The position numbers and the translations under genes were made by a program. From positions 1 through 64,000 of the forward strand of contig NZ_LNQB01000071.1 in assembly GCF_001651875.1 (NCBI RefSeq): a stretch of DNA of 64,000 nucleotides, read 5' to 3'. Below the pieces are notes generated by a model. The model searched no databases and was not told the origin of the DNA. It saw nothing but the letters and a program-made list of their open reading frames with translations. This document shows positions 56,842-64,000 of this stretch, piece after piece. This stretch comes from Sinorhizobium saheli. Lineage in GTDB: Bacteria > Pseudomonadota > Alphaproteobacteria > Rhizobiales > Rhizobiaceae. Each line of letters opens with the position of its first letter. Position 1 is the first letter of the stretch.

Positions 56842-56954
56842 TTGATCACCTCTAATTGTTCGTTGCTGCGAGGCGAAATCTTCGCATGATCTGACGCAAA
56901 AACTGCCCATAAAAAGCAACTGCGAGTGTTTACTGCGAAAAGGATTGCGGCCAT
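56838..56954 (-). CDS. possible small membrane peptide coupled to the next gene
   Basis: A 38-residue ORF beginning MAAILFAVNTRSCFLWAVFA and ending EQLEVIN, whose TGA overlaps the TTG start of the 196-residue gene. The same frame is open and hydrophobic further upstream (CALIATIGLLAGAASMAA) back to a TAA near 57014, so the true start could be a non-ATG codon upstream, giving a full membrane helix. The overlap and hydrophobicity favour a real gene; the lack of a clear ribosome binding site argues against. It may also be the remnant of a longer gene. Confidence 0.3.
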   Translation of the reverse strand: MAAILFAVNTRSCFLWAVFASDHAKISPRSNEQLEVIN

Positions 56955-57192
56955 TGACGCGGCGCCAGCTAGCAGGCCTATGGTCGCGATCAGAGCGCAG
57001 CTGAACAGCCTTTATTCCAAGAATCAATTCCCAATTCCCGCAGCGACCAATGCCAGAATAGGGCCGGGAATGTCAGGAGGAGTGACACAATTGGCTCCAA
57101 TTCGCACCGCCTCTCGTAAGCAGTCTGATCCCACGTTGTCGGTGTCGGCCAGTGGAAAGGCCGGTCACTCCCACCGACCCCGCGAGTAAAGC
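56955..57192. other. degenerate-looking coding remnant between the island and pyc
   Basis: On the minus strand a frame from about 57134 (GTG) to a TGA at 57024 encodes 36 residues including EAVRIGANCVTPPDIPGPI and a hydrophobic end LALVAAGIGN. No start signal was found. It looks like part of a decayed or very small gene associated with the atypical island. Confidence 0.25.
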
Positions 57193-60100
57193 CTACCCGC
57201 CAAACACGACCAACAAATCCTTGGCATCGATCTGGTCGCCGGCGCGCACCAGCACCTCGGCGATCGTGCCGTCCTTCTCGGCGTGCAGTGCCGTCTCCAT
57301 CTTCATCGCCTCGATCGACAAGAGCACGTCGCCGGCCTTGACCGGCTGACCGGTGACGACGGCGACGGTCGAGATGACCCCCGGCATCGGTGCGCCGAGA
57401 TGGGCGGCGTTGCCGGTCTCGGCCTTGCGGCGGATGGCGGCGGAAGCGCCGCGGTTCCTGTCCGGGACCTTGATCGAGCGCGGCTGGCCGTTCAATTCGA
57501 AGAACATCTTGACCATGCCCTTCTCGTCGATCTCGCCCTGGGCCTGGTTGAGGATCACCAGCGTCTTGCCCTTCTCGATGTCGGCGAAGAGTTCCTCGCC
57601 CGGCGCCATGCCGTAGAAATAGGCGGGCGTCGGCAGGACGCTCACCGGGCCATAGGTCTCGCAGGCCATCGCATAGTCGGTGAAGACCTTCGGATACATG
57701 AGGTAGGAGGCGAACTCGAAATCATCGACGCTGCGGCCGAGCTTCTCCTCGATGCTTTTCCGCTCCTGGTCGAGATCGGCCGGCGGCAGCAGCGAGCCGG
57801 GGACGGCCGTATAGGGTGCTTCGCCCTTCAGCGCCTTCTTCTGCAGCGCCTCCGGCCAGCCGCCCGGCGGCTGGCCGAGATCGCCCTTCAGCATCGACAC
57901 GACCGAATCCGGAAAGGCGATGTCTTTCGCCGGGTTCTCGACATCGGCGACGGTCAGGTCCTGGGAGACCATCATCAGCGCCATGTCACCAACGACCTTG
58001 GAGGACGGCGTCACCTTGACGATGTCGCCGAACATCCGGTTGGCGTCGGCATAGGCCTGCGCCACCTCGTGCCAGCGGGTCTCGAGCCCGAGCGAGCGGG
58101 CCTGTTCCTTCAGATTGGTGAACTGGCCGCCCGGCATCTCGTGTAGGTAGACTTCCGAGGCCGGCCCCTTGAGGTCGCTTTCGAAGGCGGCATATTGGTG
58201 ACGCACCGCCTCCCAGTAGAAGGAGATGCGGCGGATCCATTCCGGATTGAGGCCCGGGTCGCGCTCGGTGCCGGACAGCGCCTCGACGATCGAGCCGAGG
58301 CAGGGCTGCGAGGTGTTGCCGGAGAGCGCATCCATCGCCGCGTCGACGATGTCGGCGCCGGATTCGACCGCCGCCAGCACCGTCGCGGCCGCAATGCCCG
58401 AGGTGTCGTGCGTATGGAAATGGATCGGCAGGTCGGTCGCTTCCTTCAGCGCCTTGAACAGCACCCGGGCGGCGGCGGGCTTCAGCAGCCCGGCCATGTC
58501 CTTGACGGCGATGATATGGGCGCCGGCCTTCTCGAGTTCCGCCGCGAGCGCCGTATAGTATTTGAGGTCGTATTTCGGGCGGGCGGAATTCAGGATGTCG
58601 CCGGTATAGCAGATCGCCGCCTCGCAGATGCGGTTCTCCTCGCCGACCGCGTCCATCGACACCCGCATGTTGTCGACCCAGTTCAGGCAGTCGAAGACGC
58701 GGAAGACGTCGATGCCGCCCTTGGCCGCCTGGCGAACGAAGTATTTGACGACGTTGTCCGGATAGTTCTTGTAGCCGACGCCGTTGGCGCCGCGCAGCAG
58801 CATCTGCAGCAAGAGGTTCGGGGCGCCCTCGCGCACCATTGCCAGCCGCTCCCACGGGTCTTCGGTCAGGAAGCGCATCGACACGTCGAAGGTGGCGCCG
58901 CCCCAGCATTCGAGCGAAAACAAATTGGGCAGCGCCCGCGCATAGGTGCCGGCGATGCGGGCGATGTCATAGGTGCGCATGCGGGTGGCGAGCAGCGACT
59001 GGTGGCCGTCGCGCATCGTCGTGTCGGTGATGAGCACCTGCTTCTCAGCCTTCACCCATTCGGCGAATTTTTTCGGGCCGAGCTCGTCGAGTTTCTGCTT
59101 GGTGCCCGGCTTCACCTCGCCGTTGATGAACGGCACCACCGGGGCGGCGATGTCGTCGTTGGGCTTCGGCCGGCCCTTCGCCTCCGGGTGGCCGTTGACG
59201 GTGACGTCGGCGAGATAGGTGAGGAGCTTGGTGGCGCGGTCCTGGCGCTTGACCTGCTGGAACAACTCAGGCGTCGTGTCGATGAAGCGGGTCGTGTAGC
59301 TGTTGTCGCGGAACTTCGGGTGGCCGATGATCGCTTCGAGGAAGGTGAGGTTGGTGGCGACCCCGCGGATGCGGAATTCGCGCAGCGCCCGGTCCATGCG
59401 GCGGATCGCCTCCTCCGGGTTCGGCGCCCAGGCGGTGACCTTTTCCAAGAGCGGATCGTAATAGCGGGTGATGACCGCGCCGGAATAGGCGGTGCCGCCG
59501 TCGAGGCGGATGCCGAAACCGGTGGCGCCGCGATACGCGGTGATGCGGCCATAGTCCGGAATGAAGTTCTGCTCCGGGTCTTCCGTCGTGATGCGGCACT
59601 GCAGCGCATGGCCGTTGAGGCGGATGTCCCCTTGCTGCGGCACGCCCGATTCCGGCGTGCCGATGGCAAAGCCGTCGAGGATGTGGATCTGCGCCTTGAC
59701 GATGTCGATGCCGGTCACCTGTTCGGTCACCGTGTGCTCGACCTGGATGCGCGGATTGACCTCGATGAAGTAGAACTTGCCGGTGTCGGCATCCATCAGG
59801 TACTCGACGGTGCCGGCGCCGATATAGCTGGTCGCCCGGGCGATCTTCAGCGAATAATCGGCGAGTTCCTGGCGCTGGGCGTCGGTCAGGTAGGGGGCAG
59901 GCGCCCGCTCGACGACCTTCTGGTTGCGCCGCTGGATCGAGCAGTCGCGCTCGAAGAGATGGACGACGTTGCCGTGCGTGTCGCCGAGAATCTGGCTTTC
60001 GACGTGGCGGGCGCGTTCGACCAGCTTTTCGAGATAGACCTCGTCCTTGCCGAAGGCGGCCTTCGCCTCGCGCTTGGCCTCGGTCACCTCGCGGATCAGG

Positions 60101-60651
60101 TCCTTTGGCTCGCGGATCGCCCGCATGCCGCGGCCGCCGCCGCCCCAGGAGGCCTTCAGCATCACCGGATAGCCGATCTCGTCCGCAAGCCGGGTGATCT
60201 CCGCCGGATCGTCCGGCAGCGGCTCGGTCGCCGGCACCACCGGCACGCCGATCGAGATGGCCAGGTTGCGGGCCGCCACCTTGTTGCCGAGCTGGCGCAT
60301 CGTCTCCGGCTTCGGGCCGATGAAGGTGATGCCGTTCTCGGCGCAGGCCTCGGCGAATTCCGGGCTTTCGGAGAGAAGACCGTAGCCCGGGTGGATGGCA
60401 TCGGCACCCGACAGCCTGGCGACGCGGATCACCTCGTCGATCGAAAGATAGCTCTCGATCGGGCCGAGATCGCGGGCGAGATGCGGCCCGCGCCCGACCT
60501 GGTAACTCTCGTCCGCCTTGAAGCGGTGCAGCGCCAGCTTGTCCTCCTCAGCCCAGATCGCGACCGTTTTAAGCCCCAGCTCATTGGCCGCGCGGAAGAC
60601 GCGGATGGCGATTTCGGATCGGTTGGCAACAAGGATCTTCGAGATGGACAA
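57193..60651 (-). CDS. pyc: pyruvate carboxylase
   Basis: 1152 residues, the full length of rhizobial Pyc. The biotin carboxylase domain (about 1-460) has [16 protein letters not shown], the ATP loop [12 protein letters not shown] and [17 protein letters not shown]. The carboxyltransferase domain (about 530-830) begins [20 protein letters not shown] and contains [13 protein letters not shown]. The C-terminal biotinyl domain carries the biotinylated Lys in EAMKMET near residue 1118. It replenishes oxaloacetate from pyruvate. The start is a TTG at 60651 with GAGGAG upstream. It is divergent from rlmN. Confidence 0.96.
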   Translation of the reverse strand: MSISKILVANRSEIAIRVFRAANELGLKTVAIWAEEDKLALHRFKADESYQVGRGPHLARDLGPIESYLSIDEVIRVARLSGADAIHPGYGLLSESPEFAEACAENGITFIGPKPETMRQLGNKVAARNLAISIGVPVVPATEPLPDDPAEITRLADEIGYPVMLKASWGGGGRGMRAIREPKDLIREVTEAKREAKAAFGKDEVYLEKLVERARHVESQILGDTHGNVVHLFERDCSIQRRNQKVVERAPAPYLTDAQRQELADYSLKIARATSYIGAGTVEYLMDADTGKFYFIEVNPRIQVEHTVTEQVTGIDIVKAQIHILDGFAIGTPESGVPQQGDIRLNGHALQCRITTEDPEQNFIPDYGRITAYRGATGFGIRLDGGTAYSGAVITRYYDPLLEKVTAWAPNPEEAIRRMDRALREFRIRGVATNLTFLEAIIGHPKFRDNSYTTRFIDTTPELFQQVKRQDRATKLLTYLADVTVNGHPEAKGRPKPNDDIAAPVVPFINGEVKPGTKQKLDELGPKKFAEWVKAEKQVLITDTTMRDGHQSLLATRMRTYDIARIAGTYARALPNLFSLECWGGATFDVSMRFLTEDPWERLAMVREGAPNLLLQMLLRGANGVGYKNYPDNVVKYFVRQAAKGGIDVFRVFDCLNWVDNMRVSMDAVGEENRICEAAICYTGDILNSARPKYDLKYYTALAAELEKAGAHIIAVKDMAGLLKPAAARVLFKALKEATDLPIHFHTHDTSGIAAATVLAAVESGADIVDAAMDALSGNTSQPCLGSIVEALSGTERDPGLNPEWIRRISFYWEAVRHQYAAFESDLKGPASEVYLHEMPGGQFTNLKEQARSLGLETRWHEVAQAYADANRMFGDIVKVTPSSKVVGDMALMMVSQDLTVADVENPAKDIAFPDSVVSMLKGDLGQPPGGWPEALQKKALKGEAPYTAVPGSLLPPADLDQERKSIEEKLGRSVDDFEFASYLMYPKVFTDYAMACETYGPVSVLPTPAYFYGMAPGEELFADIEKGKTLVILNQAQGEIDEKGMVKMFFELNGQPRSIKVPDRNRGASAAIRRKAETGNAAHLGAPMPGVISTVAVVTGQPVKAGDVLLSIEAMKMETALHAEKDGTIAEVLVRAGDQIDAKDLLVVFGG

Positions 60652-60989
60652 GTCGGACTCCTCATGGACTTGGACACGCGGGAATGCTGCACCCGCGAAG
60701 GGAACTATTAGCGAGTCACGGAATGAAGTGCAATTTCAGATGCGACACCGACCCTAACCCATTCGGTCAGGGCGGGTGCGATGGCGCGGGAAGTGCCCGC
60801 CGTCGGCGGCTATCCTGGTGCCACGCGGGTCCCATGGTGACTCCCGGCGAAAAGAATGCTAAAGCGCCGGCGATAGAGAGCCCTGCGCCCCGATCGAGCG
60901 CGCCTCAAGGCTCGCCAGATTTCAATTCGAGCATCGGAACAGGATCCGGAAACGTCTCCGGGCGGGCCGTCGCTTTACGACAGGACATC
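60652..60989. other. pyc / rlmN divergent intergenic region
   Basis: 338 bases that should hold both promoters. No confident promoter hexamers, operators or small gene were identified. The rlmN frame is open back to 60684, but that part reads as low-complexity and lacks a ribosome binding site. Confidence 0.4.
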
Positions 60990-62231
60990 ATGAGCATGGC
61001 AGTGACCGGGATCTTGAACAGGTCGGACATCGTCAAGGCGCCGGAGGCGCGTCCCGTTCCGCAGCCGGAAAAGCCGTCGCTGATCGGTCTCTTGCGCGAG
61101 GACATGGCGAAGCTGCTCGTCGAGAAGGGCGTGCCCGAGCGGCAGGTCAAGATGCGCGTCAGCCAGCTCTGGCACTGGCTCTATGTCCGCGGGGTCTCGG
61201 ACTTCGATCAGATGTCGAACGTCTCCAAGGACATGCGCGAGATGCTGAAGGCGCATTTCACCGTCGCCCGGCCGGAGATCGTCGAGGAGCAGGTCTCGAA
61301 CGACGGCACCCGCAAGTGGCTGCTGCGCTTTCCGCCGCGCGGCGCCGGCCGGCCGGTCGAGATCGAAACCGTCTACATCCCCGAGGAAGGCCGCGGCACG
61401 CTCTGCATCTCGAGCCAGGTCGGCTGCACGCTCACCTGCTCCTTCTGTCACACCGGCACGCAGAAGCTCGTGCGCAACCTGACGGCCGAGGAAATCCTCT
61501 CGCAGCTCCTGCTCGCCCGCGACCGGCTCGGCGACTTCCCCGAGCGCGACACGCCGCAGGGCGCGATCGTGCCGGCCGAGGGCCGCAAGATCACCAATAT
61601 CGTCATGATGGGGATGGGCGAGCCGCTCTACAATTTCGACAACGTCAAGACGGCGCTGCTGATCGCCTCGGACGGAGACGGGCTGTCGCTGTCGAAGCGG
61701 CGCATCACGCTTTCGACCTCGGGCATCGTGCCGGAGATCTACCGCACCGGCGAGGAGATCGGCGTCATGCTGGCGATCTCGCTTCACGCCGTCAACGACG
61801 AGTTGCGCGACATGCTGGTGCCGATCAACAGGAAATATCCGCTCGAAGAGCTGATGAAGGCCTGCCGTGCCTATCCCGGCCTTTCGAATGCCCGCCGCAT
61901 CACCTTCGAATATGTGATGCTGAAGGACGTCAACGACAGCCTGGAAGACGCCAAGGCGCTGGTGAAGCTCCTGAAGGGCATCCCGGCCAAGATCAACCTC
62001 ATTCCCTTCAACCCCTGGCCGGGCACCAACTACCAGTGCTCGGACTGGGAGCAGATCGAGGCCTTCGCCGACTTCATCAACCAGGCCGGCTATGCCTCGC
62101 CGATCCGCACCCCGCGCGGCCGCGACATCCTCGCCGCCTGCGGCCAGCTGAAGTCGGAATCGGAGCGCATGCGCAAGGTCGACCGCCTCGCCTTCGAGGC
62201 GATGATGATCGCGAACCACGGCGAGGATTGA
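60990..62231 (+). CDS. rlmN: dual-specificity 23S rRNA/tRNA adenine C2-methyltransferase
   Basis: 413 residues, radical SAM enzyme that methylates C2 of A2503 in 23S rRNA and A37 in tRNAs. The radical SAM cluster motif is [11 protein letters not shown]; the methyl-carrying and resolving Cys are expected in the C-terminal region (NYQCSDW and ILAACGQL are the candidates). [15 protein letters not shown] is a strong RlmN signature. The ATG at 60990 has AGGA upstream; an ATG two codons later is an alternative. Confidence 0.93.
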   Translation: MSMAVTGILNRSDIVKAPEARPVPQPEKPSLIGLLREDMAKLLVEKGVPERQVKMRVSQLWHWLYVRGVSDFDQMSNVSKDMREMLKAHFTVARPEIVEEQVSNDGTRKWLLRFPPRGAGRPVEIETVYIPEEGRGTLCISSQVGCTLTCSFCHTGTQKLVRNLTAEEILSQLLLARDRLGDFPERDTPQGAIVPAEGRKITNIVMMGMGEPLYNFDNVKTALLIASDGDGLSLSKRRITLSTSGIVPEIYRTGEEIGVMLAISLHAVNDELRDMLVPINRKYPLEELMKACRAYPGLSNARRITFEYVMLKDVNDSLEDAKALVKLLKGIPAKINLIPFNPWPGTNYQCSDWEQIEAFADFINQAGYASPIRTPRGRDILAACGQLKSESERMRKVDRLAFEAMMIANHGED

Positions 62232-62441
62232 TCGCGGAGAGCGTGGCGACGGCGCTACCCCCTCTGGCCTGCCGGCCAGAGGGGCTTGAGGATGCGTGTG
62301 AATGGGGCAGAATCAAAAACTTTGATGGGTGAAGCTCGTGCCATCGATTGATTTCATCCATCCGCCTGCCTAAGAAAGCGGCAAATCATCCTGAGCGGAT
62401 ATTCGGCCCGGCTCCCGCTCGCAGAGATCGGAGGACCAACC

Positions 62442-63395
62442 ATGCGTTCACTTCTCATTGCGCTCGCCGCCACGGTGGCGCTCTCCCTGCCGGCGCGTGC
62501 CGACGAGGTCACGGTCGCCGTGACGGCGATCGTCGAGCATCCGGCGCTCGATGCCGCCCGCGACGGCGTCAAGGATGCGCTTGCCGCCGCCGGCTACAAG
62601 GAAGGCGAGAACCTGAAGTTCATCTACGAGTCCGCCCAGGGCAATCCGGCGACCGCGGCGCAGATCGCCCGGCAGTTCGCCGGCGAGGCGCCGGACGTGA
62701 TCGTGCCGATCTCGACGCCGTCGGCCCAGGCCGTGGTCTCCTCCACCCGCGATATCCCGGTGGTCTTCACCGCCGTCTCCGATCCCCTCGGCGCCCAGCT
62801 CGTCAAGGACATGGAGAAGCCCGGCGGCAACGTCACCGGCCTTTCGGACATGTCGCCGGTCGCCGAGCACGTGGCGCTGATCAAGGAGATCCTGCCGAAC
62901 GCCAAGACGATCGGCTATCTCTACAATTCCGGCGAAGCGAACTCCGTATCGCTGTTGGCGGCGCTCAAGGCAGAGGCCGAGAAGGCCGGGTTGACCGTGG
63001 TCGAATCCGCCGCGACCAAGTCGGCCGAGGTGCAGGGTGCGGCCCGCGCGCTCGTCGGCCGCGCCGACGCGATCTATGTGCCGACCGACAACACGATCGT
63101 TTCCGCCCTGGAAGGTGCGGTCGCCGTTGCCGAGGAAAGCAAGCTGCCGCTCTTCACCGCCGACACGGATTCGGTTTCCCGCGGCGCGCTCGCCGCCCTC
63201 GGCTTCAACTACTACGACGTCGGCAAGCAGACGGGCGAAGTGGTCGTGCGCGTTCTCAAGGGCGAGAATCCGGGCGATATCCCGGTCAAGGTTGCCGCCG
63301 GCACCGACCTCGTCATCAACAAGGGCGCGGCCACCCGGATGGGCGTGACGCTGCCGGAAAGCATCGTCGGCCGGGCGACCCGCACGATCGAGTAA
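62442..63395 (+). CDS. ABC transporter substrate-binding protein (TrpX-like, ABC_sub_bind)
   Basis: 317 residues with a signal peptide (MRSLLIALAATVALSLPARA). The mature part has the periplasmic-binding-protein I-like fold of the TrpX/DUF534 family: VEHPALDAARDGVKDAL, TPSAQAVVSSTRDIPVVF and SDPLGAQLVKDMEKPGGNVTG. Members near T-box/trp leader elements transport tryptophan; here there is no such leader evidence, so the ligand is open. GGAGGA precedes the ATG. A permease gene follows after 181 bases. Confidence 0.88.
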   Translation: MRSLLIALAATVALSLPARADEVTVAVTAIVEHPALDAARDGVKDALAAAGYKEGENLKFIYESAQGNPATAAQIARQFAGEAPDVIVPISTPSAQAVVSSTRDIPVVFTAVSDPLGAQLVKDMEKPGGNVTGLSDMSPVAEHVALIKEILPNAKTIGYLYNSGEANSVSLLAALKAEAEKAGLTVVESAATKSAEVQGAARALVGRADAIYVPTDNTIVSALEGAVAVAEESKLPLFTADTDSVSRGALAALGFNYYDVGKQTGEVVVRVLKGENPGDIPVKVAAGTDLVINKGAATRMGVTLPESIVGRATRTIE

Positions 63396-63576
63396 CGGGC
63401 CCGCGGCCTTTTTGTTGCCTTCTTGCCGCCTCCGTTCCATACTGGGGCGGTTCGCTTATCGAGCGGGAGCTGAAATGCATGCGCGGTTTCCGTCCGCATC
63501 CCGCGCCAACTTCAAAAATGCATGTTCCGCATCTCGCCGCGAGCCTGCGGAACATCGGAGAAGAGGACTACCGGCG

Positions 63577-64000
63577 TTGAGTCAAATCGCTTTCTGGGGA
63601 GCCGTCGAACTGGGGCTCGTCTATGCCTTCGTCGCGGTCGGCGTGTTCCTCGCCTTCCGGGTGCTCGACTTTCCCGACCTCACCGTCGACGGCTCCTTTC
63701 CGCTCGGCGCTGCCGTCACCGCGGTGCTGATCATCGCCGGCGTCAATCCGTGGCTGGCGGCGGCGGTGGCGATGGCCGCCGGCGCCGCGGCGGGGATCGC
63801 CACGGCGATCCTGAACGTGCGGTTCAAGATCTTGAACCTGCTCGCCTCGATCCTGACGATGATCGCGCTCTTCTCCGTCAACCTCAGGGTCATGGGCAAG
63901 CCCAACGTCGCCTTGATCAACGCCGACACCATGCTCTCGCCCTTCTACGGTCTCGGCTTGAGGGATTTCTACGTGCGTCCGCTTTTCGTCGGCGTCCTCG
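63577..64000 (+). CDS. ABC transporter permease (TrpY-like), partial
   Basis: The first 141 codons of a gene that runs off the right edge. The start is a TTG at 63577 with AGAGGA upstream; no ATG occurs early in the frame. It reads SQIAFWGAVELGLVYAFVAV, then RVLDFPDLTVDGSFPLGAA and further membrane segments, the layout of BPD_transp_2 (LivH-like) permeases that pair with TrpX-type binding proteins. An ATPase gene is expected beyond the window. Confidence 0.82.
   Translation, partial: MSQIAFWGAVELGLVYAFVAVGVFLAFRVLDFPDLTVDGSFPLGAAVTAVLIIAGVNPWLAAAVAMAAGAAAGIATAILNVRFKILNLLASILTMIALFSVNLRVMGKPNVALINADTMLSPFYGLGLRDFYVRPLFVGVL

Overview
The window looks like a piece of the main chromosome of a Sinorhizobium/Ensifer-type alphaproteobacterium. 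The basis is high GC with strong GC-ending codon bias, a very large NdvB-type cyclic glucan synthase, an AatB-type aspartate aminotransferase, an RpoH2-type sigma factor, a phbA/phbB/phaR polyhydroxybutyrate block, a close match (from memory) to the 1,5-anhydro-D-fructose reductase of Sinorhizobium morelense, and many RIME-like palindromic intergenic repeats. No tRNA, rRNA, CRISPR or prophage was seen. Family names come from recognising motifs and sequences, not from a database search.

Layout. 1-82 is the end of an IS5-family element that cuts off the 3' part of ndvB (34-7419, minus). 7.8-14.5 kb holds a LysR regulator divergent from a four-gene operon (DUF1338/HglS, FAD-linked 2-hydroxyglutarate dehydrogenase, AmaB-type aldehyde dehydrogenase, AatB aminotransferase). 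Together these can carry 2-aminoadipate semialdehyde to 2-oxoglutarate, the lower lysine pathway. 14.7-16.7 kb is an XRE-cupin regulator divergent from a class III aminotransferase. 16.9-34.5 kb is a catabolic locus on the minus strand: LacI regulator, 1,5-anhydrofructose reductase, CoA-transferase, enoyl-CoA hydratase, aldehyde dehydrogenase, a CUT1 sugar ABC transporter, two GMC flavoenzymes, an SDR and glycerate kinase. A divergent DUF993 gene faces it across a region with two LacI-type operators.

34.7-41.2 kb is housekeeping and stress: rpoH2 with a RpoE2-type promoter, carD, fdxA, an S4 RNA-binding protein and a Suv3-like helicase. 41.24-42.06 kb has no convincing gene but carries 16 GANTC (CcrM) sites in 498 bp. 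42-51 kb has phbB, phbA, phaR, rpmF, a GST, mtgA, ispA, hisC and ispG. 51-56 kb has an MFS transporter, a DeoR regulator and a polar amino acid ABC transporter. 56.2-57.2 kb is a small island of atypical, unrecognised genes. 57-64 kb has pyc, rlmN and the start of a TrpXY-type ABC transporter that runs off the window.

The points most worth following are the IS-truncated ndvB, the anhydrosugar-type catabolic locus, the GANTC cluster, a 105-bp CTAG-bounded repeat that contains the stop codons of two unrelated genes, and the 56-57 kb island.
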